Below are positions 36,974 to 45,873 of a stretch of DNA of 64,000 nucleotides, in pieces (the stretch's first letter is position 1; every line of letters begins with the position of its first letter). The stretch comes from an uncultured Lachnospiraceae bacterium (GTDB lineage Bacteria; Bacillota; Clostridia; Lachnospirales; Lachnospiraceae). Under the pieces are notes generated by a model. It ran no database searches. It was not told the DNA's origin and saw only the letters and a list, made by a program, of their open reading frames with translations. The position numbers and the translations under genes are program-made. The DNA lies in contig CACXMK010000009.1 of the NCBI GenBank assembly GCA_902768735.1, forward strand, positions 1 to 64,000, read 5' to 3'.

Positions 36974-39364
36974 ATGAAGAAATGGATCATCAATAAGGAG
37001 CTCTACGCGGAAGTCGCCCGCAAGGCGCAGGCGGAAGGCGCGGTCCTTCTCGAAAACAGGGACAACGCGCTGCCATTGCCTGCAGGAAGCCGCGTGGCCC
37101 TGTTCGGCCGCAGCCAGTTTCATTACTATAAGAGCGGCACCGGGTCGGGCGGAATGGTCAATACGGACTATGTGACGGGAGTGCGCGAAGCGATCCTGCA
37201 GCGGCAGGCATATGTACTCGCCCCGTCTCTCGAAAAGGCCTACGCGGAGTGGTTGCCGGACCATCCCTATGAAGAAGGGGACGGATGGGCCACGGAGCCG
37301 TGGTTCCAGGAGGAGATGACGCCCTCGCAGGAGCTGGTTGAACGCGCCGCGCAGGAAGCGGACGCCGCGATCGTGCTCATCGGAAGAACGGCAGGAGAAG
37401 AACATGACAATGTCCCGGAGAGGGGCAGCTGGTATCTGACAGAGCAGGAGGAGACGATGCTGGAGAGAGTCTGCGCGGCTTTCCGGAGGACGATCGTGCT
37501 TCTCAATACCGGAAATATCATCGACATGACGTGGGTGGCAAAATACCGCCCGGCGGCAGTCCTTTTCATCTGGCAGGGCGGACAGGAGGGCGGAAACGGT
37601 GTTCTCGATGTCCTGACGGGAGAGGTGTCTCCCAGCGGTAAGCTCGCGGATACGATCGCACAGAAAGTCAGTGACTATCCCTCCGACGAAAACTTTGGCG
37701 ATGCGGACAGAAACGTCTACGCGGAGGATATTTACGTAGGGTATCGCTATTTTGAAACTTTCGCGAAGGAGAAGGTGCTGTACCCCTTTGGATACGGGCT
37801 CTCCTATTCGAACTTTGAGATCCGGGGACAGGGAATGGAGAGCGTCGGGGACGACAAGATCGTCTTTCGCGCACGCGTTGTGAACACCGGCGCTGTGAAG
37901 GGCAAGGAAGTGGTCCAGATCTATTGCGAGGCACCGCAGGGAAAACTCGGAAAGCCAGCCCGCATTCTGTGCGCCTTCAGAAAGACGATCCCTCTCGATC
38001 CCGGCCAGCCCCAGGACCTGAAATTCAAGGTGCCCGTAAGGGCGATCGCTTCCTATGACGACAGCGGTGTGACCGGATATAAGTCATCATGGGTGCTCGA
38101 AGCCGGAACCTACACTTTCTATATCGGCAACAGCGTCAGAGCGACGAAGCAGTGCGGAAGCTTCACGCTGAGCGGCACAGCCGTGATCGAACAGGAAGAA
38201 GAAGCGCTTGCGCCGATCCGGCCGTTTGAGAGGATGAAGCCGTTACTGAAGGCAGAGGCGGAGCTTTCTCCTTATGCCGTAAGCTTTGAGCCTGCGCCGC
38301 TTCGCACGGCGGAACCTCTCAAAAAAAGAGCGCGGAGAATGCCCGCGGAGACGCCCTATACAGGAGACCGGGGGTACCGCCTTGTGGATGTCGGAAGCGG
38401 CAGAGTGAATATGGAGGACTTCCTCGCGCAGCTTACGGACGAGGACCTGATCTGCATGACCCGCGGAGAGGGCATGTGGTCGCCCAAAGTGACGCCCGGA
38501 ACGGCTGCGGCCTTCGGAGGCGTGACAGACCGGCTGCTGCATTTCGGGATTCCGATCGCATGCTGTTCGGATGGTCCCAGCGGGATCCGCATGGATGACG
38601 GCACGAAGGCATTTTCCATTCCGTCGGGGACCTGCCTCGCCTGCACCTGGAACATCGTTCTGGTCAAGGAACTGTTTGACTGGCTCGGCACGGAGCTGAG
38701 GAGCAATCAGATCGACTCGCTCCTTGGCCCCGGCATGAACATCCACCGGCACCCGCTGAACGGAAGGAACTTTGAGTATTTCTCCGAAGATCCCTTCCTG
38801 ACAGGGAAAATGGCTGTCGTCGAGCTGCGGGGGCTTAGAGAGAGCGCTGTCGTGGGAACAGTCAAGCATTTCTGTGCGAACAATCAGGAGTACCGCCGCA
38901 GAAATACGGATTCCGTCATCTCCGAGAGGGCGCTTCGCGAGATCTATCTGCGCGGTTTTGAGCTCGCGGTCCGGGAGGGGGCAGCAACTTCGGTCATGAC
39001 GACCTATGGCTCCGTGAATGGCGCCTACACGGCGTCGCAGTATGACCTTCTGACAACGATCCTGCGCGGACAGTTCGGGTTCGGAGGGATCGTGATGACG
39101 GACTGGGACGCGTACGGAAGCGAAGAGAACGGGCCGGGCAGTATGCAGCAGACTTCTGCGATGATCCGCGCGCAGAATGATCTTTACATGGTGACGAAGA
39201 GCGCGGAGAAGAACGCAAACGGCGACGATACCGCGCAGGGCCTCTCAGAGGGAAGGATCACGCGCGGCGAGCTGCAGAGGGCGGCGCGCAATATCCTTCG
39301 GTTCCTTCTGGATTCGCCGGCGTACCTGCGGATGTACGGACTGGACGGGGAGGAAGAGGAATAA
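36974..39364 (+). CDS. GH3 beta-glucosidase with permuted domain order
   Basis: 796 residues, no signal peptide, so cytoplasmic. Domain order is reversed from classical GH3. The C-type alpha/beta sandwich comes first (VALFGRSQFHYYKSGTGSGG), then a fibronectin III-like domain (VVQIYCEAPQGKLGKPARIL), then the catalytic TIM barrel at about 475-796 with KHFCANNQEYRRR and the nucleophile Asp in IVMTDWDAYG. Permuted GH3 enzymes are known from Ruminococcus albus and Butyrivibrio fibrisolvens. It would hydrolyse beta-glucosides taken up by the cell. ATG 36974 has AAGGACGG upstream; an in-frame start at the tex stop would add a Lys/Arg-rich stretch with no domain. Confidence 0.9.
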   Translation: MKKWIINKELYAEVARKAQAEGAVLLENRDNALPLPAGSRVALFGRSQFHYYKSGTGSGGMVNTDYVTGVREAILQRQAYVLAPSLEKAYAEWLPDHPYEEGDGWATEPWFQEEMTPSQELVERAAQEADAAIVLIGRTAGEEHDNVPERGSWYLTEQEETMLERVCAAFRRTIVLLNTGNIIDMTWVAKYRPAAVLFIWQGGQEGGNGVLDVLTGEVSPSGKLADTIAQKVSDYPSDENFGDADRNVYAEDIYVGYRYFETFAKEKVLYPFGYGLSYSNFEIRGQGMESVGDDKIVFRARVVNTGAVKGKEVVQIYCEAPQGKLGKPARILCAFRKTIPLDPGQPQDLKFKVPVRAIASYDDSGVTGYKSSWVLEAGTYTFYIGNSVRATKQCGSFTLSGTAVIEQEEEALAPIRPFERMKPLLKAEAELSPYAVSFEPAPLRTAEPLKKRARRMPAETPYTGDRGYRLVDVGSGRVNMEDFLAQLTDEDLICMTRGEGMWSPKVTPGTAAAFGGVTDRLLHFGIPIACCSDGPSGIRMDDGTKAFSIPSGTCLACTWNIVLVKELFDWLGTELRSNQIDSLLGPGMNIHRHPLNGRNFEYFSEDPFLTGKMAVVELRGLRESAVVGTVKHFCANNQEYRRRNTDSVISERALREIYLRGFELAVREGAATSVMTTYGSVNGAYTASQYDLLTTILRGQFGFGGIVMTDWDAYGSEENGPGSMQQTSAMIRAQNDLYMVTKSAEKNANGDDTAQGLSEGRITRGELQRAARNILRFLLDSPAYLRMYGLDGEEEE

Positions 39365-39374
39365 AGAACATAAC

Positions 39375-39402
39375 AAAGACCGGCATTACTACCGGTCTTT
39401 TT
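39375..39402. terminator. Bidirectional intrinsic terminator
   Basis: A 9-bp stem (39375-39383 with 39392-39400) ending in T residues, between the convergent GH3 and AI-2E transporter genes. Confidence 0.85.
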
Positions 39403-39415
39403 ATAGCCTTATTGT

Positions 39416-40597
39416 TTACAACATTGACTTTCCACCGCTTTTTGCCTGGTTGATACTCCGCTGTAATTCATTGCTCTCGCGTCTTTTCTCAAGCTTCTTG
39501 ACGATCCAGGAGCGGTACATGTAGGTAAGGATCGCAGCGAGCGGGATCGAAACGACTACGCCGAGGATACCGAAGATCCTTCCGAAGAAGATAATGGCGA
39601 TCAGGACCCAGACTGCGGGCACGCCGAGGGAGTCGCCGAACAGACGGGGTTTTAATATATATCCGTCGATCGTCTGAATGACCATTGTAAAGAGAAGGAA
39701 CCAGAGGGCGAACCATGGATTGACGAGGACCAGGATGAACGCGCCGACCGCGCCGCCCACAAAGGGACCGAAAGTGGGAACGAGGTTGGCAACGCCGACT
39801 ACTACGGAAAGCAGTACTGCGTATGGCAGTCCCGTGACCTTCATAAAGATCCAGTTGGAAATGGCGATGATCACAGCGTCCACAAGAGAGTAGACGATAT
39901 AGCGGAGCAGGATGACATGGCACTTTCTCAGAAAATCGATGACCGTCGGATAGACATTGACGGACAGGATCGCCTGCAGCAGGAACTTAAATCCCGCCTT
40001 GATACTATCCTTCGAAGTGAGGAAATAGATAGCCAGAATGAAGGCGATCACGGATTCGAAAAAGCCCATGGTCAGGTTGATGGAGGTGTTGACGATGCTG
40101 TTGACGTTCTTCGGGAGCCAGGCGCGGATCGTGTTGAGGAGATCGCCGCCCGAGTTGATCAGGGCGGAAATATCGATGTTCATGTTGGCGGCCGCCGTGT
40201 TGAGGCGGTTGAGGAGCCTTTGCATTGACCGCGCGTAGATCTCAAAGTTTCCGGCGAAGGTCATAAGACCGCCGATGACTTGCGGGATCAGGGCAACTAA
40301 CAGGACAGTGACGATCAGGAAGAAGGAGATGAGAGCGACAGCTGTCGACACGTCATGGCGGATCCTCTGTGGCCGGATCTTATAAAAGATATACTTTTCA
40401 AACACGCCCACCAGCGGGTTCAGGATATACGCGATGATCGCCGCCAGCACGATCGGAGAGACAAAGGTGCCCAGACCGCGCAGACCGCGGCCGATCACGC
40501 CAAGATGCGTGAGGAACACATAGAGGATCACCGCAGAGCAGGTAGCGATCGTATAAGCGACCCAAGGGGTATTGAGCAGATTCTTATTGAATTTCAT
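39416..40597 (-). CDS. AI-2E/PerM-family membrane transporter
   Basis: 393 residues with about eight hydrophobic segments arranged as in PF01594: an early pair of helices, a soluble loop (about 120-180, GNFEIYARSMQRLLNRL), and a C-terminal block (VGVANLVPTFGPFVGGAVGAF, QTIDGYILKPRLFGDSLG). The PxxGP and DGYILKP motifs are family hallmarks. Members export small molecules or act as Na+/H+ antiporters; AI-2 export has been shown only for some. Basic C-terminal tail. No partner genes nearby. Confidence 0.9.
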   Translation of the reverse strand: MKFNKNLLNTPWVAYTIATCSAVILYVFLTHLGVIGRGLRGLGTFVSPIVLAAIIAYILNPLVGVFEKYIFYKIRPQRIRHDVSTAVALISFFLIVTVLLVALIPQVIGGLMTFAGNFEIYARSMQRLLNRLNTAAANMNIDISALINSGGDLLNTIRAWLPKNVNSIVNTSINLTMGFFESVIAFILAIYFLTSKDSIKAGFKFLLQAILSVNVYPTVIDFLRKCHVILLRYIVYSLVDAVIIAISNWIFMKVTGLPYAVLLSVVVGVANLVPTFGPFVGGAVGAFILVLVNPWFALWFLLFTMVIQTIDGYILKPRLFGDSLGVPAVWVLIAIIFFGRIFGILGVVVSIPLAAILTYMYRSWIVKKLEKRRESNELQRSINQAKSGGKSML

Positions 40598-40696
40598 GGC
40601 GCGATTGACTGACCTTTCGACTAACCTTTCCCGGATAAGGCGACAGCTTGCACGGGACTCTTCATAAACTGATTATACGTGCAGATCAACGGATTC

Positions 40697-41252
40697 TCAA
40701 TCCCTAGTCTGATACTCCCATACGACGCGGTATTTTTCTCCGCGCAGAGGGAAGTAGAAAGGCCGCATTGTGTTCCTGAAAAAGACGATCAGGATCATGA
40801 AGAACAGCGCTGTAAGGAACCCCTCCATCGCCTTCGGTTTCACCAAAAGACATAGAAGAGGCATGCGAGAACAGCCAGGATCACATTACTGTAGTAGATA
40901 TAGTTGTGGGAGGTGATCCCTGTCACGAAAGACAGCGCGGAATAGGGCAGGTATGTGAAATATTGTAAGGCCCGTACGCAAGGTGTGCCGGCGCATCCTC
41001 GTTGAAGCAATACATCCCCTTCGGATAGAACTCATGCCGCAGAAGGCTGATCACGCGGTCGTACCCGACTTCGTCGTTCCAGGCCGTATTCCATGCGTCA
41101 AGCCTTAGGGCGGATGTCCCGGTCAGAAGCTGCAGGAGCGCCGCGCTGATGAGAGGCGTGAGAAGGATAAGGAGCCGGAACAGCACATCGGCAATCTGTA
41201 CACGGCTTGCAAAACAGCGGGAGCCGTAATTGCTGGATGAATGAAAAGACAT
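40697..41252 (-). pseudogene. Decayed polytopic membrane-protein gene with two frameshifts
   Basis: Reading the minus strand from ATG 41252 gives MSFHSSSNYG, a helix (FRLLILLTPLISAALLQLL) and EFYPKGMYCFNEDAPAHL. The frame stops soon after HLAYGPYN, but a neighbouring frame continues at once with YFTYLPYSALSFVTGITSHN, then another helix. A second shift near 40852 continues as LVKPKAMEGFLTALFFMIL and ends YRVVWEYQTRD at 40697. The three pieces join into one membrane-protein sequence of about 185 residues, so this is a frameshifted remnant of what is probably a GT-C-like protein. No intact copy is visible in the window. Confidence 0.72.
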
Positions 41253-41435
41253 TATGGCGATACCTCCGTACGGAGTATCAGATTCAAAAAAAAGATATTG
41301 ATAACTGCTTTTATTATACATCAGCAGCGGCAGGGGGCAACCGGAAGTAAGCGGCGGGAACAAAGACGGAAGCGCAATTTTCGGGACAAAACAAAGAAAT
41401 TCTGCTGACCCTCTAACGGAAACAGAAAAAAAGCG

Positions 41436-41441
41436 TATAAT
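41436..41441 (+). promoter_or_regulatory. Candidate -10 box
   Basis: TATAAT 72 bases before the membrane protein gene at 41514; no clear -35 at 17 bases. Confidence 0.4.
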
Positions 41442-41513
41442 GATACCAGAAGCGTCGGTTTCCCAAAGCAGTATCAAAGGGGCGGCGCACGAAAAAGCAG
41501 AGGGAGAGAGTAT

Positions 41514-42728
41514 ATGAGCGATACCTTAAATGAAATGAAAAACCGACGGATCAGCGGCACCGGCTGGATAGCGATCGCCGCATCCGTGGCAATACTATTT
41601 ACCTGCGGTTTTCTTACCGCGCTCGTCGGCATTGACTATCAGCCGCACGAGCAAACTGCGATGAGCCTTACGCCGGCAGATCCGATCGGTCTGTTTAAGG
41701 CGCATCCGGAGCCGCTTTGGCATCTTCTGACGTACTTTGTGGCCAATGTTTTCCGCTGCAGGGTGGAGATCGCGGCAGGCATTGTATCCGGCTTATTGAT
41801 TGTAGCCACCTATCTTATCGCCTTTTTTGCCATCCGCAAGACAGTGCCGGGAATCGAGTCCCACGAAGCCGCGGGCCTTGATCTGGTGCTCCATCTGACG
41901 TGCGCGATCTTCGTGCCGTTCTTTAACAAGACACCGTATCTGGGGCAGGGCTCTCCGAATATCTGGCACAACCCCACGACGATCACGGTACGGCCGATCG
42001 CGCTCCTGGTCTTTCTTCTGGTCTCTTCCATAGTCATGAAAGCGCGGGAAGAGGAGTTTGAGAACGGGATCCCTGTCGGCAGGGCGATCCTGACAGGGTT
42101 TCTGCTGGTTCTCTCGTGCTTTGCAAAGCCCAGTTTCGTACAGGTCTTCTATCCGGCGATCTTCACGCTGATGGTGATCTGGCTGATCCTGTTCAAGGGG
42201 AAGAACCTGAAGCTGGGACTGCAGCTTCTTGCGGTCTGCGTACCTTCTCTGATCGTCATGATCCTGCAGTTCATGATCGCTTTTTACAGCGGGAACAAGG
42301 GTTCCGGCGGCGTTACGATTGCGCCTTTTGTCGTAGCCGGTGCGAGGACGCGTTCGATCCCGATCTCTCTGCTGCTTCTTTTGGCATTCCCTCTTCTGAT
42401 GCTGATCCTTGCGGCGATCAGAAAGAGCGTGAGCTGGAGCGATGTTTTTGTGTGGATCATGCTGCTCTGGGGGTTGGTCTTCAGGCTTCTTCTCGTAGAG
42501 AAAGGTGAGCGGACGTATCACGGGAATTTCTCCTGGGGATTCATGCTCGCAGCCTATCTTGTGTGGTTCACAGCAGTCAGGAGCTATTTAAAACTCTATT
42601 TCAGCGAACAGATGACAGGGAACAAGAGGGGCGTTGGATTTGTTCTTGCGACGCTGGTCCTGGCCCTTCATCTGCTCTCGGGACTTTACTATCTGTTCTA
42701 TCTCGTCGTATTGGGGAACGGAATGTGA
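41514..42728 (+). CDS. Polytopic membrane protein of unknown function
   Basis: 404 residues with roughly nine to ten membrane helices. The first external loop has VGIDYQPHEQTAMSLTPADP, with acidic residues after helix 1 as in GT-C folds, and a second loop has TPYLGQGSPNIWHNPTTI. The ribosome binding site is AGAGGGAGAGAGTAT. It lies next to the decayed membrane gene on the opposite strand, and dapA follows 51 bases later. GT-C-like glycosyltransferase is a guess from topology; no family was recognised. Confidence 0.6.
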   Translation: MSDTLNEMKNRRISGTGWIAIAASVAILFTCGFLTALVGIDYQPHEQTAMSLTPADPIGLFKAHPEPLWHLLTYFVANVFRCRVEIAAGIVSGLLIVATYLIAFFAIRKTVPGIESHEAAGLDLVLHLTCAIFVPFFNKTPYLGQGSPNIWHNPTTITVRPIALLVFLLVSSIVMKAREEEFENGIPVGRAILTGFLLVLSCFAKPSFVQVFYPAIFTLMVIWLILFKGKNLKLGLQLLAVCVPSLIVMILQFMIAFYSGNKGSGGVTIAPFVVAGARTRSIPISLLLLLAFPLLMLILAAIRKSVSWSDVFVWIMLLWGLVFRLLLVEKGERTYHGNFSWGFMLAAYLVWFTAVRSYLKLYFSEQMTGNKRGVGFVLATLVLALHLLSGLYYLFYLVVLGNGM

Positions 42729-42779
42729 TATGTACCAAAACAGCGACAGGCATAATGTGACATAAATCAGGAGGAAAAA

Positions 42780-43664
42780 ATGGCAATCTTCAAAGGAGCG
42801 GGCGTCGCGATGGTCACGCCCATGAAGGAAAACGGTGAGATCAATTACAAGGTGCTGGGCGACCTGATCGAGGATCAGATCAAGGGACACACGGACGCGA
42901 TCATCATCTGCGGGACGACAGGAGAAGCGCCCACGCTGGAAGACGACGAGCATCTGGAGGCGATCCGCTATACAGTGGACAAGACTGCGGGCAGGATCCC
43001 TGTCATCGCGGGAACGGGCTCCAACAACACGGCGCATGCGATCATGATGTCCAAGGAGGCGCAGAAGATAGGCGCGGACGGCGTCCTTTTAGTTGCGCCG
43101 TATTATAACAAGGCAACGCAGAACGGACTGTTCAAGCACTTTTCGGCGATCGCCGGCGCGATCGATATCCCCTGTATCCTCTACAACGTCCCCTCAAGGA
43201 CAGGCTCCAACATCCTTCCCGAGACCGCGGTCCGTCTTGGGAAAGAGGTGGAGAACATCGTAGCGATCAAAGAAGCTTCCGGCAATATCAGCCAGGTGGG
43301 CAAACTCGCCGCGCTCGCAGAGGGCGCGATCGATATCTATTCGGGGAACGATGACCAGATCGTCCCGATCTGCTCGCTCGGCGGCATTGGTGTGATCTCC
43401 GTGCTCTCCAATGTGGCGCCGCTGGACACCCACAATATCGTACAGTATTGCCTCATGAACCGCTATGACAAGGCGAGACAGCTGCAGCATAAAGCGCTCG
43501 ACCTCGTGAACGCGCTGTTCTGTGAAGTGAACCCGATTCCCGTAAAGGCGGCGCTGCAGATGCAGGGATTTGCGGTGGGCAATCCCAGGCTTCCGCTCAC
43601 AGAGATGGAACCGGAACACAAAGCCGTCCTCAGAAAAGCAATGGTCGAGTTCGGATGTCTGTGA
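42780..43664 (+). CDS. dapA: 4-hydroxy-tetrahydrodipicolinate synthase
   Basis: 294 residues, normal length. Condenses pyruvate with aspartate semialdehyde, first committed step of lysine and diaminopimelate synthesis. Motifs: GTTGEAPTL, the proton-relay Tyr in ILYNVPSRTG, and the Schiff-base lysine in VAIKEASGNISQ. AGGAGG lies before the ATG. Other dap genes are not nearby. A terminator follows. Members of the N-acetylneuraminate lyase superfamily look alike, but the YNVPSRTG and KEASGN context fits DapA. Confidence 0.93.
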   Translation: MAIFKGAGVAMVTPMKENGEINYKVLGDLIEDQIKGHTDAIIICGTTGEAPTLEDDEHLEAIRYTVDKTAGRIPVIAGTGSNNTAHAIMMSKEAQKIGADGVLLVAPYYNKATQNGLFKHFSAIAGAIDIPCILYNVPSRTGSNILPETAVRLGKEVENIVAIKEASGNISQVGKLAALAEGAIDIYSGNDDQIVPICSLGGIGVISVLSNVAPLDTHNIVQYCLMNRYDKARQLQHKALDLVNALFCEVNPIPVKAALQMQGFAVGNPRLPLTEMEPEHKAVLRKAMVEFGCL

Positions 43665-43691
43665 TTTTCCCGTAATTTCATAAGATAATAA

Positions 43692-43717
43692 AAAGGCCGG
43701 CTGCAAAGCCGGTCTTT
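43692..43717. terminator. Intrinsic terminator between dapA and the Bax-inhibitor-1 gene
   Basis: An 11-bp stem with one G:T pair (43692-43702 with 43707-43717) and GCAA loop, A-rich on the left and T-rich on the right; probably serves both convergent genes. Confidence 0.82.
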
Positions 43718-43765
43718 TACTGGGATTTAGTTTTAAAACGTGTTGTCAGGGGAGAAAGCAGTAGC

Positions 43766-44440
43766 TCATTTCCTTCTCTTTCCCGTGATCGCGAGGATAC
43801 GGACGAACAGGTTGACAACATCCAGGTAGATGTCCGCCGCGCTGTCGATCGCGTTGTCAAGCGTCTTGGGATACTGCTGCGCCCTGCTCCAGTCCAGCCC
43901 GATATAGCCGCAGAAGAGGAGCGCCACGGCGTAATCGATGATGGTCATCGGAAGCCCGAATATGAACGCGCCGGCGACCTCGATGATGATGCAGGCCAGA
44001 AGGGATATAATGAGCGTTCTTCCAAGGTTCATGAAAAATCCGGGATACAGCATGGATAAAAGTACCATGATGACGGTCACCAGCGCGGTCGCAATGAACG
44101 CGTAGGCAACGGAATGCCCGGTAAATGCTGTAACGTAGAAGGTCAGCAGAAGTCCCATGGAGACCGCCATCCCAGTAAATCCCGCGAAGCTCACAGCCGG
44201 GTTGTCGGATTTGTGGATGAGGATCGAGCAGCCGATCGTGCCCACGAAATAGAGTACCAGGATCAGAACGTAGTTGATGCGCAGGATCTGGTATGTGAAA
44301 AAGGCAGCCATCACAGCGTTGATCATGACGCCCCACAGAAGGGTCAGGCCGATGGTCATATTGTAGCCGCGCTCCGTCACCTGTGTGCCAGCGTAGCTGT
44401 GCATGCGTTCCAGTTTATATTCTTTGCTGAATTCATCCAT
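43766..44440 (-). CDS. Bax inhibitor-1/YccA family membrane protein
   Basis: 224 residues with seven hydrophobic segments, the size and layout of the family. Begins with a soluble stretch (MDEFSKEYKLERMHSYAG), and has TERGYNMTIGLTLLWGV at the first helix and GLDWSRAQQYPKTLDNAIDSA with a terminal helix (VNLFVRILAITG). Bacterial members are pH-sensitive calcium-leak channels or modulators of membrane proteases. AAAGGAGAT ribosome binding site and a TATAAT on the minus strand near 44473-44478. Physiological role here unknown. Confidence 0.88.
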   Translation of the reverse strand: MDEFSKEYKLERMHSYAGTQVTERGYNMTIGLTLLWGVMINAVMAAFFTYQILRINYVLILVLYFVGTIGCSILIHKSDNPAVSFAGFTGMAVSMGLLLTFYVTAFTGHSVAYAFIATALVTVIMVLLSMLYPGFFMNLGRTLIISLLACIIIEVAGAFIFGLPMTIIDYAVALLFCGYIGLDWSRAQQYPKTLDNAIDSAADIYLDVVNLFVRILAITGKRRK

Positions 44441-44507
44441 AATGAATATCTCCTTTCTTTTATGGTGAATCCATTATAACGCAGAATTTCCGGAAGAAAA
44501 GTGAAAT

Positions 44508-44537
44508 TTGAATGAACAGTGCCGTGCGTGGTATAGT
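44508..44537 (+). promoter_or_regulatory. Promoter of the ArsA-like ATPase pair
   Basis: TTGAAT (44508-44513), 18-base spacer, TATAGT (44532-44537) with extended TGG before it. Transcription would begin near 44544, which argues that the ATG at 44542 is not used and supports the TTG start at 44584. Confidence 0.6.
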
Positions 44538-44583
44538 TTAAATGGTAAACAGGCGGCAGCGCAGGGCACAGAAGGAGCGGGTT

Positions 44584-45873
44584 TTGGAAGAAACAAGGGT
44601 CGGAAAAGCGGCTGAAGAAGCAGCCTTTACAATAGATGAAACAGGAAAGGAATCCGGAAATGAAACGGGGAGCGGCACCAGGATCACGGTCTTTACGGGA
44701 AAGGGCGGTGTCGGCAAGACGAGCGCCATAGCTGCGCATGCGGTTCTCTGCGCCCGGAAAGGTGAAAAGACGATCCTTGTGAGCGCGGACATGGCGCATA
44801 ACCTCGGAGATATCTTTGAGATCCGGACGGGAGGGGCTGTCGTGGAAGCGCAGAAAGACCTGTTCCTGCTCGAGCCGGACCCGGTGAAGATCATGCAGGA
44901 GGAGTTTCCGCAGGTCAACAAGGCGATCCTCGGGATGCTCTCAGGAAAGAAGACCGTACCGGAAGAAGCGGGCCGGTTCATGGTCCCCGGGTTTGAGAAT
45001 CTGTTCACCCTGCTCAAGATCAAGAAGCTGTACGAGAGCGGGGAGTACCGCCGTATCTTTGTGGACTGCGCGCCGTCCGGCGAGACGCTGTCCCTTTTAA
45101 AGCTCCCGGAGCTTCTCTCATGGTATATAGAGAAGTTCTTCCCTGTGGGGAAACTCATCACAAGAGTCCTGCGGCCCGTCTCGGGAGGCCTCTTTAAAGT
45201 ACAGCTGCCGGACAGCGGTTCGATGGACGAGTTCCTGCGCCTGCACGGGGAACTGGTCGAACTGCAGGATCTCCTGAAAGACCCCTCGATCACAGATGTC
45301 CGTCTGGTAGCCCTTCCGGAGAAGATGGTCGTCGAAGAGACAAAGCGCACATACATGTACCTGAATCTCTACGGCTATCACGTCGACAGGCTCTTTATCA
45401 ACAGGGTTCTCGGAGAACAAAGTGAGAACGCCTTTACCCGGTACTGGAGAGAGATCCAGCAGGGCTATATGGAAGAACTGGAGCGCGTTTTCTGGCAGAT
45501 CCCGGTCACAAAGATCCGGTGGTACGAGACGGAGATCCGCGGGATCGATTCGCTTGAACGTCTCAGGCAGGACCTGCCGCCCTATGAGGAGCTGTTTGCC
45601 CCGGTCCCCGCGACCAGCGGTGAAAACTATGAGCCGGAAGGAGAAGGCTGGCGCCTCCATCTGTTTCTTCCCGGTACGGCGGACGCTAAAGTCAGCCGCT
45701 ACGGGCTGGACCTTGATGTTGCCGCGGGCAACTGTCTGCGAAGGATCCCCCTGCCTCAGACGCTGTCCGCAATGGAGGTCCGGGAGGTCAGCCGTAAGGA
45801 GGACGGATTGGAAGTACTCTTTCTTCCTAAAGGCGCGGAGACAGGAGAGACGGAGGGAGGCGGCCGGGAATGA
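44584..45873 (+). CDS. ArsA/Get3-like ATPase, first of a tandem pair
   Basis: 429 residues. After a Glu-rich N-terminal stretch comes the deviant Walker A FTGKGGVGKTS (residues about 38-47), then VSADMAHNLGD (switch I), FVDCAPSGETLSLLKLPE (Walker B/switch II region), and a C-terminal Hsp20-like module (GEGWRLHLFLPGTADAKVS). This is the ArsA/TRC40/Get3 class: dimeric ATPases that drive arsenite export or deliver tail-anchored proteins. TTG 44584 has GAAGGAG six bases upstream. No arsenic genes are nearby, so arsenite transport is unlikely. It overlaps the next gene by ATGA. Confidence 0.87.
   Translation: MEETRVGKAAEEAAFTIDETGKESGNETGSGTRITVFTGKGGVGKTSAIAAHAVLCARKGEKTILVSADMAHNLGDIFEIRTGGAVVEAQKDLFLLEPDPVKIMQEEFPQVNKAILGMLSGKKTVPEEAGRFMVPGFENLFTLLKIKKLYESGEYRRIFVDCAPSGETLSLLKLPELLSWYIEKFFPVGKLITRVLRPVSGGLFKVQLPDSGSMDEFLRLHGELVELQDLLKDPSITDVRLVALPEKMVVEETKRTYMYLNLYGYHVDRLFINRVLGEQSENAFTRYWREIQQGYMEELERVFWQIPVTKIRWYETEIRGIDSLERLRQDLPPYEELFAPVPATSGENYEPEGEGWRLHLFLPGTADAKVSRYGLDLDVAAGNCLRRIPLPQTLSAMEVREVSRKEDGLEVLFLPKGAETGETEGGGRE

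Noticed and set aside
34637..37405. Open frame of about 922 codons on the minus strand opposite tex and the start of GH3
   Set aside because: Pure shadow of tex: no recognisable motif, skewed Arg/Leu/His composition, and it crosses from one real gene into another.
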